Origin: Fulvivirga ligni
GTDB lineage: Bacteria; Bacteroidota; Bacteroidia; Cytophagales; Cyclobacteriaceae
Direction of reading: 5' to 3'
Assembly: GCF_021389935.1 (NCBI RefSeq)
Contig: NZ_CP089979.1
Span: 1,717,001 to 1,781,000 of the forward strand
DNA: 64,000 nt
Shown here: positions 51,598 to 61,247 of the stretch, in pieces
Layout of the letters: every line of letters begins with the position of its first letter
How positions within the stretch are numbered: position 1 is the stretch's first letter
The notes under the pieces: model-generated
The model's input: the letters and a program-made list of their open reading frames with translations, nothing else
The model's database searches: none
What the model was told of the DNA's origin: nothing
Position numbers and translations under genes: made by a program

Positions 51598-51620
51598 ATA
51601 AATAATAAGTTGTTAATCAT

Positions 51621-51666
51621 AAAAAAGCCACCACAAACTCCACCCTCATGGACCTTGCAATGGCTT
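51621..51666 (-). terminator. Possible terminator of the catalase gene
   Basis: On the minus strand AAGCCA (51661-51666) can pair with TGGCTT (51625-51630), followed by T's down to 51621. The loop is long and the stem short, so the call is weak. Confidence 0.35.
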
Positions 51667-51720
51667 CCTTATCAATTTTATAATGTCAAAAACCACCAAT
51701 CAAGGTAGCTTTCATTATCC

Positions 51721-53802
51721 CTAAGCCGGAATCATATCCTGCTTTTCTTCTCGGCTCCAGTGTCTCTTCTTAATAGCATTTTTAAAGGCTTTAAAGAAAT
51801 CATCGCTGGTTTTGCCGGCGGTTACTATGCCTTGATCTTCTTTCAGATCTTTATCACTATAGTTTACATCTTTAATGTCTGAGGCTTTTAAAATTTCAAT
51901 GGCTTCACCGGTGGCGGCTATACCTTTGCAGTGCTTAAACATCTGATTTACAAAGTATAGTATTGCTCCCTGCTCTTTTAAAGTCTTCACACTATCACTG
52001 CCGCCTGGTAAGAATACCGAATCATATAAAACAGCATCTACAGTAGGCAAGCTCTTGTCTACCTCCATGATAGAGCCATCGGCTGCTTTTACGGCACCTA
52101 GCTTCTTAGCTATAATTTCAGCTTTAGCGCCCTGAGTTTTTAAATATTTGGTCAATGTTTCTACTGCGGCACCATCGAATCCATCAGCTACCAGGATGGC
52201 CACTTTTCTGGCTTCAATGGTATCTTTTTGTCCTTTTTCCATGCTCAGCGCGTCAGAAGTTTTGGTGTAATCTTCATTCGCAGCGCTGGATTTCGGAGGC
52301 TTCACACCAATATTATCGGCTATAGCCACGGCCATATCATGATCTATATGGTTGAAATGATCCACCATTTTCTCATGAATATGCTTGTGCTCTACTTTGC
52401 CCAATTCAAAACTTAAAGCATCAATAATGTGCTGTTTTTCCGGCGGTGTCATGCTGTTTACAAACAGACGGGCCTGGGTGTAGTGGTCTTTAAAGCTCTC
52501 AGGCCTTTTTCGCACTTTTACGCTGCTCATCGGCTCCGGATAACTTACAAAACCTCCTTTGTCTTCAGGTACTTCAGCCGGTTTTCCTTCAGCCAGAGAG
52601 TTGGGCTCATAGTTCACTCTGCCTTTATTAATGGTCTGGCGCATGTACCCATCTCTTTGATAATTATGCGTAGGATTAATCGGTCGGTTAATCGGAATCT
52701 CGGCGAAATTTGGACCTCCTAGTCTAATAAGCTGAGTATCAGTGTAAGAGAATAAGCGACCTTGTAATAAAGGATCATTAGTAAAGTCAATACCTGGCAC
52801 CACATGTCCGGGGTGGAAAGCTGCCTGCTCTGTTTCTGCAAAGAAGTTATCAGGGTTTCTATCCAGCACCATTTTACCTAGCATTCTAATGGGCACCTCT
52901 TCTTCTGGCCATAGTTTGGTGGCATCGAGCACATCGAAGCTGAGTTTATCCTCTTCTCCTTCTTTTATGGCCTGCACGCCAAACTCCCACTCAGGAAAAT
53001 GACCATCTTCTATGGCTTCCCAAAGGTCTTTTCTATGGAAGTCTGGGTCGTTGCCCATAATTTTCACGGCCTCGTCCCAAACCAGGCCATGAACGCCCAA
53101 TTTTGGTTTTAAATGGAATTTTACGAAATGAGATTCACCTGCTTTGTTAATAAACCTAAAGGAGTGAATTCCAAAGCCTTCCATCATAGCATAGCTCCTG
53201 GGTATAGCACGGTCAGACATCACCCACATCATCATGTGCATGGCCTCTGGCGTTAGCGATATAAAGTCATAGAAGTTATCATGGGCAGAGGCCGCCTGTG
53301 GTACCTCATTGTGTGGCTCAGGTTTCACCGCATGAATCAGATCAGGGAATTTAATGGCATCCTGAATAAAGAATACAGGAATATTGTTTCCCACCATATC
53401 AAAAATACCTTCTTCGGTATAGAATTTAATGGCAAAGCCGCGCACATCTCTGGCAGTATCTGCCGATCCTCTAAAGCCTGCTACGGTTGAGAATCTTACA
53501 AAAACAGGCGTTTTCTTTCCTTTTTTGAGGAAGTTAGCCTTGGTAATATCGTCGCAGCCGTCGTAAGCTTCAAAGTAGCCATGAGCGCCGGAGCCTCTGG
53601 CATGCACTATTCTTTCGGGTACGCGCTCATGATCAAAATGAGTGATCTTTTCGCGCATGATAAAGTCCTCTAGCAGTGAAGGTCCTCTTTCTCCTGCTGT
53701 GGCTGTATTTTGATTATCATTGATACCCACACCTTGGTTTGTGGTGAGTTTTTCGCCACTATCTTTGGTATGGTTTTTCAATTGTTTGCTCTTTTCATCC
53801 AT
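51721..53802 (-). CDS. katE: Large-subunit (HPII-type) heme catalase
   Basis: A 693-residue clade 2 catalase that splits hydrogen peroxide. The distal His is in RIVHARGSGAHGYFEAY (about residue 66), and the heme-ligand Tyr is in LFSYTDTQLIRLG (about 345). The core ends near 500. The C-terminal flavodoxin-like (class I amidotransferase fold) domain of HPII enzymes follows (about 530-690, KVAILVADGFDGAAVETLTKY, SVFLPGGSD). The length is about right for a large-subunit catalase. The divergent neighbour 202 bases upstream encodes an ankyrin protein, a recurrent catalase partner. Confidence 0.95.
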   Translation of the reverse strand: MDEKSKQLKNHTKDSGEKLTTNQGVGINDNQNTATAGERGPSLLEDFIMREKITHFDHERVPERIVHARGSGAHGYFEAYDGCDDITKANFLKKGKKTPVFVRFSTVAGFRGSADTARDVRGFAIKFYTEEGIFDMVGNNIPVFFIQDAIKFPDLIHAVKPEPHNEVPQAASAHDNFYDFISLTPEAMHMMMWVMSDRAIPRSYAMMEGFGIHSFRFINKAGESHFVKFHLKPKLGVHGLVWDEAVKIMGNDPDFHRKDLWEAIEDGHFPEWEFGVQAIKEGEEDKLSFDVLDATKLWPEEEVPIRMLGKMVLDRNPDNFFAETEQAAFHPGHVVPGIDFTNDPLLQGRLFSYTDTQLIRLGGPNFAEIPINRPINPTHNYQRDGYMRQTINKGRVNYEPNSLAEGKPAEVPEDKGGFVSYPEPMSSVKVRKRPESFKDHYTQARLFVNSMTPPEKQHIIDALSFELGKVEHKHIHEKMVDHFNHIDHDMAVAIADNIGVKPPKSSAANEDYTKTSDALSMEKGQKDTIEARKVAILVADGFDGAAVETLTKYLKTQGAKAEIIAKKLGAVKAADGSIMEVDKSLPTVDAVLYDSVFLPGGSDSVKTLKEQGAILYFVNQMFKHCKGIAATGEAIEILKASDIKDVNYSDKDLKEDQGIVTAGKTSDDFFKAFKNAIKKRHWSREEKQDMIPA

Positions 53803-54003
53803 AAGTATTGGTTGGTTAGTTCTGTTGAGTTTATTGCTGATAGGGGATTAACATATTAGCTGTGCTAATGTTGTTGATATGTCATTGGTAGACTAATGTT
53901 TTTTAATGATACTGATATAAGTAAAAGTTATAGATGAAATTCATCCGCATTTGGAACAGTTATCATGATATGTCGTTTTCAATAGAAACTCACACTTTAA
54001 GCT

Positions 54004-54504
54004 ATGCAAAACCATAACCCCGCTGCCCCCATTTTCAATGCTGTAAGACAGGAAAACCTTGAAGAGGTAAAACACCTGATTGATCAGGGAGAAGATATTC
54101 AGGTGATTGATAACAAGGGATTTACGCCTCTTATTTTGGCCACTTACCATGGTAATGCAAATATTACCGAGCTTTTAATCAACAGCGGAGCCGATGTGAA
54201 CCATCAGGATGCATCTGGTAATACCGCTTTAATGGGCGTTTGCTTCAAAGGATTTTTGCCTATTGTGGAGCTTTTACTGGAAAAAGGAGCTGATGTACAT
54301 CTTAAAAATGGCAATGGAGGCACAGCACTAGCCTTCGCCGCCATGTTTGGTCATGAAGATATAGTGAAGTTACTGGTAGCCCATGGTGCCAGCCTGTATG
54401 ATCAGGATGTAAGAGGCATGCGACCTATAGATTTGGCAGCGCAGCAAGGCAATGAAAATATGGTGGAATTGATTAAGAATTTAGCTGAAAGCCAGGAAAA
54501 GTAA
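54004..54504 (+). CDS. Ankyrin repeat protein, likely catalase partner
   Basis: A 166-residue protein made of four full ankyrin repeats: DNKGFTPLILATYHGNANIT, DASGNTALMGVCFKGFLPIV, NGNGGTALAFAAMFGHEDIV and DVRGMRPIDLAAQQGNENMV. A capping helix stands at each end, and each repeat ends ELLL-type. No signal peptide, so cytoplasmic. AnkB in Pseudomonas supports catalase KatB, and the pairing of ankyrin with catalase genes recurs in other bacteria; here the genes are divergent. The 3' end has its own hairpin terminator. Confidence 0.9.
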   Translation: MQNHNPAAPIFNAVRQENLEEVKHLIDQGEDIQVIDNKGFTPLILATYHGNANITELLINSGADVNHQDASGNTALMGVCFKGFLPIVELLLEKGADVHLKNGNGGTALAFAAMFGHEDIVKLLVAHGASLYDQDVRGMRPIDLAAQQGNENMVELIKNLAESQEK

Positions 54505-54533
54505 TGGTGCCTCAATAATTTAGAGACACCATT
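54503..54533. terminator. Bidirectional hairpin terminator after the ankyrin gene
   Basis: AATGGTG-C-CTC (54503-54513) pairs with GAG-A-CACCATT (54523-54533) with one mismatch, followed by TTT on the plus strand. Serves the convergent ankyrin and adaptor genes. Confidence 0.6.
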
Positions 54534-54542
54534 TTATATATG

Positions 54543-55712
54543 CTAATGATGGTGGCCACCTTCGCCTTTATTCATTTCTGATTTAAGGTAAAAGGCTCCT
54601 TTAGTAACTATTTTGCTATTGTCTAGTTCCTGCTCATAGCTCTTTATTTCTGTGAATCCGGAAGAAGACGAACCTGGAACAAACTCATTCTTTGTAAACG
54701 TAAGTTCCTTTCCCTCTGATTTTGTCTGGCTGAAAAAGTAATATTTTCCGTCGTCTCTGATGATAGCATCATCCGGTAAGGATCTTACCATGGTGGTATC
54801 TAGCAAAATATTAGCCTCTACATAAAGGCCAGCAATGAGATCAAACTCTTCATGAAAATGGCCATGCACCCTAATAGTTTTGGTGTCTGTATCCATGTTC
54901 TTACCCACTAATGAAACTTCTCCGTCGTATAGCTTATTATTTTCAAAGGCCGGTACTTTAAACAAAATTTTCTGACCTTCCTTCACTTTAGGGATGTCTT
55001 TCTGGAAAAGCTTGAGTTCCAGATGCATATGCTCTCTGTTAATTAGCTCCATAATCATTTCTCCAGCCTCTATGTGCTGCCCATTATGTGTTTTCACAGA
55101 GGTGACGGTGCCATCAAAAGGGGCTGTGAGATAAATCTTATTTTGAATATGGCCGGCAGCCACTCTCTCAGGGTTAATTCCTAAATATTTCAGTCTTTCG
55201 GCTAAGGCAGCTTTTTGCGCTTTGGCATTATTATGATTAGCCTCTGTTTGCTGTAGTTTTTTCTTAGCACCAACCTGCGCCTCGTTAAGGGTTTGCTGCC
55301 TGTCTAGTTCCTGCTCCAGCACCTGCAGATTATTCACAGCCTGAACATATTCCTGCTGCAGCATGATATATTCAGGGTTTCTTAATGTAGCCAGTATTTG
55401 ACCTTTCTTTACCTCAGCGCCCTCTAAAAAATGGATAGATTGCACGAAACCGTCCATTAAAGGAGTGATGCTGGCCAGATTATTTGGAGGCAGTTCAATG
55501 GTGCCGTTGGCTTTTACAGATTGTCCCAAAGGTTTATAGTCAAAAGTACCCAATGCTATACCAGCTTGTTTCACCTGCATATCAGAAAGGTGTAATTGAC
55601 CTGGCGTTTCTTCCTCTTCATGATCTTGCTCATGAGTTTCTGTGGCTGTTTCATTGCTACAGCTCACTATAAATAGGAGGAATATGAATAAGTATTTTAT
55701 GTTAAATGTCAT
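54543..55712 (-). CDS. Periplasmic adaptor of RND heavy-metal efflux (CusB/CzcB type)
   Basis: A 389-residue membrane fusion protein, lipidated at Cys18 (FIVSCSNE). It has a lipoyl half (GFVQSIHFLEGAEVKKGQIL), a helical hairpin (about 115-175, LQQEYVQAVNNLQVLEQELD) and the second lipoyl half (IYLTAPFDGTVTSVKTHNGQ). A beta-barrel and membrane-proximal part follow (ADYVEANILLDTT-like). It ends in GEGGHHH, a His triplet that may bind metal. It links the RND pump to the outer-membrane factor. Last gene of the efflux operon, 6 bases after the pump gene. Confidence 0.9.
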   Translation of the reverse strand: MTFNIKYLFIFLLFIVSCSNETATETHEQDHEEEETPGQLHLSDMQVKQAGIALGTFDYKPLGQSVKANGTIELPPNNLASITPLMDGFVQSIHFLEGAEVKKGQILATLRNPEYIMLQQEYVQAVNNLQVLEQELDRQQTLNEAQVGAKKKLQQTEANHNNAKAQKAALAERLKYLGINPERVAAGHIQNKIYLTAPFDGTVTSVKTHNGQHIEAGEMIMELINREHMHLELKLFQKDIPKVKEGQKILFKVPAFENNKLYDGEVSLVGKNMDTDTKTIRVHGHFHEEFDLIAGLYVEANILLDTTMVRSLPDDAIIRDDGKYYFFSQTKSEGKELTFTKNEFVPGSSSSGFTEIKSYEQELDNSKIVTKGAFYLKSEMNKGEGGHHH

Positions 55713-55718
55713 AATATT

Positions 55719-58700
55719 TTATTTAGTACCGCTGAGGTAGTTAATTTCAATAATGGATAGGTTGTATTTCAATATGCTAGTAAACCAGTTACTCTTAATA
55801 GTGGTAGCTTGAGAAATACTTTGTAAGTATTCTACATAGTCAATATCTCCTTCTCTGAATGATAAGGAGGCCCCTTCCAGCAGCTTTTGGCTTAAGGGTA
55901 GACCAGTGTTTTGGTAATAATTCAGTTGCTTTTGCTGTTGTTTAAAGTTGATAACTGCCTGGTTCAATAATGCATTCCAGGATAGCTTTTGGTCTTGAAG
56001 CAGCATTTCCTGCCGGTCTGTTTCTAATTTGGCAGCCTGAATTTTTGCCTGCTGAGAACCGAAAAATAGAGGTACGGTCAGGCCTACCTGAAATCCATAG
56101 TACCCATTTTGCCCATTTACATTTTGCCATGCATATTGCCCTTTTAATCCTGGCCACCACTGTGATTGCTGCACTTTGAGTTGTTCTTCAGCCAATTGGG
56201 TTCTTTCCTGTTGATAAGCCATAAAAGGATTGTTGGCAGCAGTATCTAACAGACTGTTTTCTAACTTAAAAATAGTATCCGCCGGAGACAAAGAAGCTTG
56301 TAAGCTATTGCCGAGCAGCTGATTGAGCTTAGTGTAACCTGAGTATTTCTCCGCCTCGGCTCCTGAAAGAGCCAATTCTATCTCCTGTCGGCGACTTTGG
56401 GCATTTAACTTCTCTAGTCCTGAAGATTCACCGGTTTCATACCTTATCTGAGCTGCCTTTTCAAAATTTTGATACAGGCTGTCTAGATTTTCATAAAAAT
56501 GAACCTTTTGGCAGGTATACAACCACTGAGCATAAGCCTGATTTACTTTCTTTAGTAATACTGATCGATCAATTTCATACTGCTTATGCTGTACTTCAGA
56601 TTGCTGTTTTAGCATTTGAGATCTGGCAGCATAGGCGGTGGGAAAGGCAAATTGCTGCGAAATACCCAGGCTCTCAACGCCGCCTCCGGCCGATGTGGAA
56701 CGCTCTTCTACACCATAAAATACATTTGCATTCTGTGGATTGAAGGCTGTTTTTATCATTTTTTCACTCTGTTTGTTGGCCAGTTGAGATGCTTTCAACG
56801 ACAGGTTTTGTTCTAAGGCTAATCGTTGCGCTTCCTCTATGCTTAAGGTCTGGCTCTGAGCCGGGTAGAAAGCAGCTAACACTAAAATAATGCTGGCTAA
56901 GGCCGTTTTATTAATCCTTGGTGGGTTTTCAAACCAACTGTACAAAACCGGGAGCACTATCAGTGTGAGTAAGGTAGCGGTTAGCAAACCGCCAATAACC
57001 ACCGTTGCCAGCGGCCTTTGTACTTCTGCTCCTGCTGAAGAGGATAAAGCCATGGGTAGAAAGCCCAATATATCCGTGACTGCAGTAAGAAAAATAGGCC
57101 TCAGTCTGGAGGTAGTGGCTTGCTTGATTCTTTCGCCTATGTTTGTTACACCACTTTCTTTTAGGTCATTTAGGCTACTGATTAGCACCAGGCCATTGAG
57201 TACAGCTACTCCAAAAAGCGCAATAAAACCAACCCCTGCGGATATGCTGAAGGGCATCCCTCTTATCCACAATGCGAATATTCCACCTACAGTAGCAAAC
57301 GGAATGGCAGTGTATATCAACACCGTTTGCTTTACGGATTTCAAATGAAGAAATAGGATGATAAAAATGAGTGCCAGGGCCAAGGGTATCACTATTGCTA
57401 ACCTGTTCTGAGCCCTCTTTAGATTCTCAAACTCACCACCAAAAGTGGTGTAATATCCTGGCGGAAGCGAAAGCCTTTCCTTGAGCTGATTTTGCATATC
57501 ATTTACCAGAGATTCCGTATCTCTATTTCTTACGTTTACACCAATTACAATCCTTCTATGTGTGTTGTCTCTGGAGATTTGGGCCGGAGCTTCTTCAAAA
57601 TTCACTTGGGCTACTTCTCTTAGCGGTACACTCCCATTTCCAGTGGGGATATACAGATCTCTTACAGCGTTAATATCATTTCTTGCCTCACTTTTCAATC
57701 TCACCACCAGATCAAACCGTTTCTCACCTTCAAAGATTTTGCCTGATTCAGCTCCGGCGAAGGCCGTGCTCACAGTTTTATTAAGATCAGAAATAGTAAG
57801 ACCATATTCTGCTAGTCTTTGCCTATTGTACTTGATAACGATTTGTGGGAGGCCAGTCACCTGCTCTACTTTCACATCAGAAGCACCCGGAATTGTGCGG
57901 ATTAAGGCTGCGGCTTCGTTGCCCTTTTCTTGCAAAATATCCAAGTCTTCGCCATATATTTTCACAGCAATGTCCTGCTTTATACCAGTCATCAGTTCGT
58001 TAAAACGCATCTCTATAGGCTGACTAAATTCTATGGCCACTCCTGGAAGAATGCTAAGGGCAGCTTCCATTTTTTCGGCTAGCTCCTCCTTGCTGCTGGC
58101 TGAAACCCACTCGTCGGGTTCCTTGAGGCTTACCATTACATCGGCTCCTTCTATCGGCATGGGGTCCGTAGGTACTTCACCGGCTCCTATTTTCGTAACC
58201 ACGGTTTTTACTTCAGGAAAACTATCGAGTAGTATGGATTCCACTTTACTGGTGTTTTTGGTCGTTTCCGCAAGAGAGGTGCCCGGAGCCATGCGGGTTT
58301 CCAGCGCAAAGTCACCTTCATCTAGCAGCGGTATAAACTCGCCTCCCAGGGTGGTGAATATAAAAATTGATACCGCCAAAGCTCCTACTGCTATAGTCAC
58401 AACCAGCTTTTTCATGCTTAATGCTTTGTTTATAACAGGTTGATATCTGGCTTCCATCCATGATATAAATCGGTCGCCCCAGGTCTTTTTGGTAATCTTT
58501 TTACTATAAAGGCCACTTGCCGTTATCATGGGTACATAGGTAAGGCATAGCAGCATAGCACCTATTATTGCGAAGCCGAAAGTGAGTGCCATGGGGCGAA
58601 ATGTTTTGCCTTCTATTCCGGTAAGGGTAAGGATGGGTATGAAGACTATAAGAATAATAATCTGACCGAAAATAGCAGCATTCATCATTCTGGATGAAGA

Positions 58701-60032
58701 TTTTGAAGCAATATGGTCTAGTCTTAGCTGTTTGTCTTTGCCTGTAAGCGTTTGTAGCTGAGTAGAGTTATTAATCAACATCACCACCATAAATTCCACT
58801 ATGATAACCGCTCCGTCTACGATGATGCCAAAGTCCAGAGCTCCTAAGCTCATAAGGTTGGCCGATACCCCAAAGGTGTTCATCATGCCTAAGGCAAACA
58901 ACATGGACAGGGGTATAACGGAGGCTACAATTAGGCCTGAACGCATGGTGCCTAGTAAAAAAACAAGAGCCAAAATAACGATAAGTCCCCCGATGATCAG
59001 GTTTTCCGAGACGGTAGAGGTGGTTTTATCCACTAGTTTGGTTCTGTCGAGGAATGGTTTTATGCTTACTCCCTCGGGTAGTGTGCTCTGGATATCGGCT
59101 ATTCTGTCTTTCACTCTCTCAATAACCGCGGCTGAGTTAGCGCCTTTCAGCATCATTACTATGCCTATTACGGTTTCACCTTTACCATCTTTAGTGGCAG
59201 CACCGTACCTGGGAGCATGCCCTTCACCAACCAGAGCCAGGTCTGCGATGGTTACGGGTATACCATCTCTATTGGTGATGAGAATCTGGCTAATGTCATT
59301 ATAGCTCTTGGCCATGCCTTGACCTCTGATGTAATAGAGGTTTGGCCCTTTTTCAATATAACTGCCACCGGTATTCTCATTATTGGAGCGCAAAGCGGAG
59401 TATATATCATTTAAAGTAAGGTTATAGGCATTCAGTTTGCTGGGATCTATGGCTACCTCATATTGCTTTAAGTAGCCACCCCAACTGCTGATTTCTACTA
59501 CACCTTCGATCATGCTGAGCTGCCTCTTGATAATCCAGTCCTGAATGGTTCGTAGTTCTGTTGGTGAATATTGATCTTTATATTCGGGGTCTACCTCAAG
59601 AGAATACTGGTATATTTCGCCCAATCCGGTAGTAATAGGGCCAATTTGTGGAGACCCCAGGTCCTCACCGATATTTTCGCGTGCTTCCGTTATTTTTTCT
59701 GCTACCAGCTGTCGGGGTAGGTAAGTGCCCATATTTTCTTCAAAAACAACAGTAACTACTGATAAACCGAATCGTGAAATTGACCGGATCTCTGTCACAC
59801 CCGGGATGTTAGCCATGGCCAGCTCTACCGGATAAGTAAGAAACTGCTCCACTTCCTGTGCTGCGAGACTTTGAGATGTAGTAATGACCTGCACCTGATT
59901 ATTAGTAATATCGGGTACGGCATCTATGGGTATTTGTGTTAAGGAATAAGCTCCCCAGCCTATGATTACAAGTGTAAACAACCCTACTAAGATTTTATTC
60001 TTAATAGAGAATTGGATGATACTATTGATCAT
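55719..60032 (-). CDS. CzcA-type heavy-metal RND pump fused to a TolC-like outer-membrane factor
   Basis: A 1437-residue fusion. Residues 1 to about 1040 form the RND pump: TM1 (LVGLFTLVIIGWGAYS), two large periplasmic loops, and the TM4 motif SLGALDFGIIVDGAVIIVE, the D-x-G-x-x-x-D-G signature of divalent-cation (Co/Zn/Cd) HME pumps. A hydrophobic segment resembling a signal peptide follows (about 1045-1062, ALASIILVLAAFYPAQSQ), then a TolC-like outer-membrane factor (about 1065-1437) with the usual paired helical halves. Such fusions are known in Bacteroidota. The signal-like segment may be cut to release the outer-membrane part. Together with the adaptor 6 bases downstream it gives a complete tripartite exporter. 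Confidence 0.92.
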   Translation of the reverse strand: MINSIIQFSIKNKILVGLFTLVIIGWGAYSLTQIPIDAVPDITNNQVQVITTSQSLAAQEVEQFLTYPVELAMANIPGVTEIRSISRFGLSVVTVVFEENMGTYLPRQLVAEKITEARENIGEDLGSPQIGPITTGLGEIYQYSLEVDPEYKDQYSPTELRTIQDWIIKRQLSMIEGVVEISSWGGYLKQYEVAIDPSKLNAYNLTLNDIYSALRSNNENTGGSYIEKGPNLYYIRGQGMAKSYNDISQILITNRDGIPVTIADLALVGEGHAPRYGAATKDGKGETVIGIVMMLKGANSAAVIERVKDRIADIQSTLPEGVSIKPFLDRTKLVDKTTSTVSENLIIGGLIVILALVFLLGTMRSGLIVASVIPLSMLFALGMMNTFGVSANLMSLGALDFGIIVDGAVIIVEFMVVMLINNSTQLQTLTGKDKQLRLDHIASKSSSRMMNAAIFGQIIILIVFIPILTLTGIEGKTFRPMALTFGFAIIGAMLLCLTYVPMITASGLYSKKITKKTWGDRFISWMEARYQPVINKALSMKKLVVTIAVGALAVSIFIFTTLGGEFIPLLDEGDFALETRMAPGTSLAETTKNTSKVESILLDSFPEVKTVVTKIGAGEVPTDPMPIEGADVMVSLKEPDEWVSASSKEELAEKMEAALSILPGVAIEFSQPIEMRFNELMTGIKQDIAVKIYGEDLDILQEKGNEAAALIRTIPGASDVKVEQVTGLPQIVIKYNRQRLAEYGLTISDLNKTVSTAFAGAESGKIFEGEKRFDLVVRLKSEARNDINAVRDLYIPTGNGSVPLREVAQVNFEEAPAQISRDNTHRRIVIGVNVRNRDTESLVNDMQNQLKERLSLPPGYYTTFGGEFENLKRAQNRLAIVIPLALALIFIILFLHLKSVKQTVLIYTAIPFATVGGIFALWIRGMPFSISAGVGFIALFGVAVLNGLVLISSLNDLKESGVTNIGERIKQATTSRLRPIFLTAVTDILGFLPMALSSSAGAEVQRPLATVVIGGLLTATLLTLIVLPVLYSWFENPPRINKTALASIILVLAAFYPAQSQTLSIEEAQRLALEQNLSLKASQLANKQSEKMIKTAFNPQNANVFYGVEERSTSAGGGVESLGISQQFAFPTAYAARSQMLKQQSEVQHKQYEIDRSVLLKKVNQAYAQWLYTCQKVHFYENLDSLYQNFEKAAQIRYETGESSGLEKLNAQSRRQEIELALSGAEAEKYSGYTKLNQLLGNSLQASLSPADTIFKLENSLLDTAANNPFMAYQQERTQLAEEQLKVQQSQWWPGLKGQYAWQNVNGQNGYYGFQVGLTVPLFFGSQQAKIQAAKLETDRQEMLLQDQKLSWNALLNQAVINFKQQQKQLNYYQNTGLPLSQKLLEGASLSFREGDIDYVEYLQSISQATTIKSNWFTSILKYNLSIIEINYLSGTK

Positions 60033-60156
60033 ATTATTGAGTTTAAAATCAATGATTTATGGTATCAAAAGCGGCCTTATGCAACTTTCAAAGGCAGCTT
60101 GTGATAATGAATAATTAAAATGCGAGCTGGTTAAAGCCCGGCAGATAACATTGATT

Positions 60157-60540
60157 TTAAACCTGTGGGGGTTGGAAAATGCTGTTTAGATAAGCTGTAT
60201 TGGCAATAAAATTATAGGTTGGTAATTCTGTCTTTCTAAAGTCACTTTGCCAGCTGAAACCTTGCTCTTGTCTGAAAATGGTAAAGCTACAACAGTGGCT
60301 ATGATTCAGATGTCCATGAAAAGGGAGGTTGTCATCGTCAGCATGGTGCTGTCTTTCTGATGATTTGAAGCTAAGATAATCTTCAGTGAGATATTCCAGA
60401 AAAGAATCTCCTGCGGCAAGTTTGTGTTCCTGATAATGGTCAAATACTTTAGGGAGCTCTCTTAGCTCACACAGATCTGTGTGTGGGGTTAAAGAAACCA
60501 CCAGAAAGTGCATGGCCCATATGATGTTCACTAACTTCAT
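60157..60540 (-). CDS. Small His-rich hypothetical protein upstream of the metal pump
   Basis: A 127-residue protein with a hydrophobic start (IIWAMHFLVVSLTPHTDLCEL) resembling a signal peptide or anchor. Centrally it has a His/Asp/Cys-rich run (RQHHADDDNLPFHGHLNHSH then CCSFTIF). This is a good metal ligand set, and proteins of this kind are common at the head of Bacteroidota metal-efflux operons. It starts the operon; the pump gene begins 124 bases later. Metal chaperone or sensor are both possible. Family name not known to me. Confidence 0.65.
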   Translation of the reverse strand: MKLVNIIWAMHFLVVSLTPHTDLCELRELPKVFDHYQEHKLAAGDSFLEYLTEDYLSFKSSERQHHADDDNLPFHGHLNHSHCCSFTIFRQEQGFSWQSDFRKTELPTYNFIANTAYLNSIFQPPQV

Positions 60541-60587
60541 TCAGGGCAAAAGTACCTATAAATAAGGTGCAACAGGTATACAAGAAG

Positions 60588-60648
60588 AGTAAATAGTGGT
60601 TAGTAACTTGTAAATAGTCGTTAGTAACTAGTATATAGTAAATAGTAC
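60588..60648. repeat. Degenerate tandem AGTAAATAGT / TTAGTAACTAGT stretch
   Basis: About six imperfect ten-to-twelve-base units rich in TAGTA, between the His-rich gene and the secreted repeat protein. Low complexity. Likely noncoding spacer. Confidence 0.5.
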
Positions 60649-60695
60649 AGGAATGAGTAAAGAGTTGGGTTATGGTTGCTCTCTACTCATTTTAG

Positions 60696-60998
60696 TTATT
60701 TCTTTTTACTCTGCCAAGGCTTGTGGTTTTTCGCTCTTGGGCCTTGCAGGTTATGATTACTTCTACCTGCCACTTCCTGATATTGGTTCACTTCTTTTTT
60801 CCAGGGCTTTTGATTTTTAGCATCCGGTCCTTGAAGTATTTCTCTTCTGTAAGTGATAAGTTTTTTGGTGGATTTGTTTTTCCACGGCTTGTAGTTCTTG
60901 GCCTCAGGCCCCTTGAGGTCATTGCGTTCCTGGGCGGCGCTCTTGTTAAAAAAGGCTGCACCAGAAACGGCCAGAACGGTGATAATTAATCTAATCAT
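60696..60998 (-). CDS. Secreted peptide with three GPxAKNxKPW repeats
   Basis: A 100-residue protein. Signal peptide about 1-22 (ITVLAVSGAAFFNKSAAQ). The mature part carries three copies of a basic repeat: LKGPEAKNYKPWKNK, LQGPDAKNQKPWKKE and LQGPRAKNHKPWQSK, at intervals of about 25-30 residues. The consensus is L-(K/Q)-G-P-x-A-K-N-x-K-P-W. The chain is strongly basic without Cys. It is a type I recognise only loosely from other Bacteroidota and no function is known. Possible surface-binding or cell-wall peptide. Single gene. Confidence 0.7.
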   Translation of the reverse strand: MIRLIITVLAVSGAAFFNKSAAQERNDLKGPEAKNYKPWKNKSTKKLITYRREILQGPDAKNQKPWKKEVNQYQEVAGRSNHNLQGPRAKNHKPWQSKKK

Positions 60999-61247
60999 AG
61001 AGTATCCAATTTTTACTACAAGAATACAGTTTTTGTCTCATTTTAGCCTGAATGGACAGGTTTTACTTTCTCTGGTGAGACAGATATCAGTATATTTTGA
61101 TGGGTTAAAAATCATCATAATTATACCTTTTTATATCAAAGAGAAAGTTTTGTGAAATGATTTGATGCACAATTCGGGAAGTAAAATGTAATATGTATTA
61201 TATATTTGGCTATCAAAATAAATTCAACTCATTCCAAACTTTACATC

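Noticed and set aside
56890-59414. Plus-strand ORFs in the RND gene
   Set aside because: Antisense shadows; no signal or domain.
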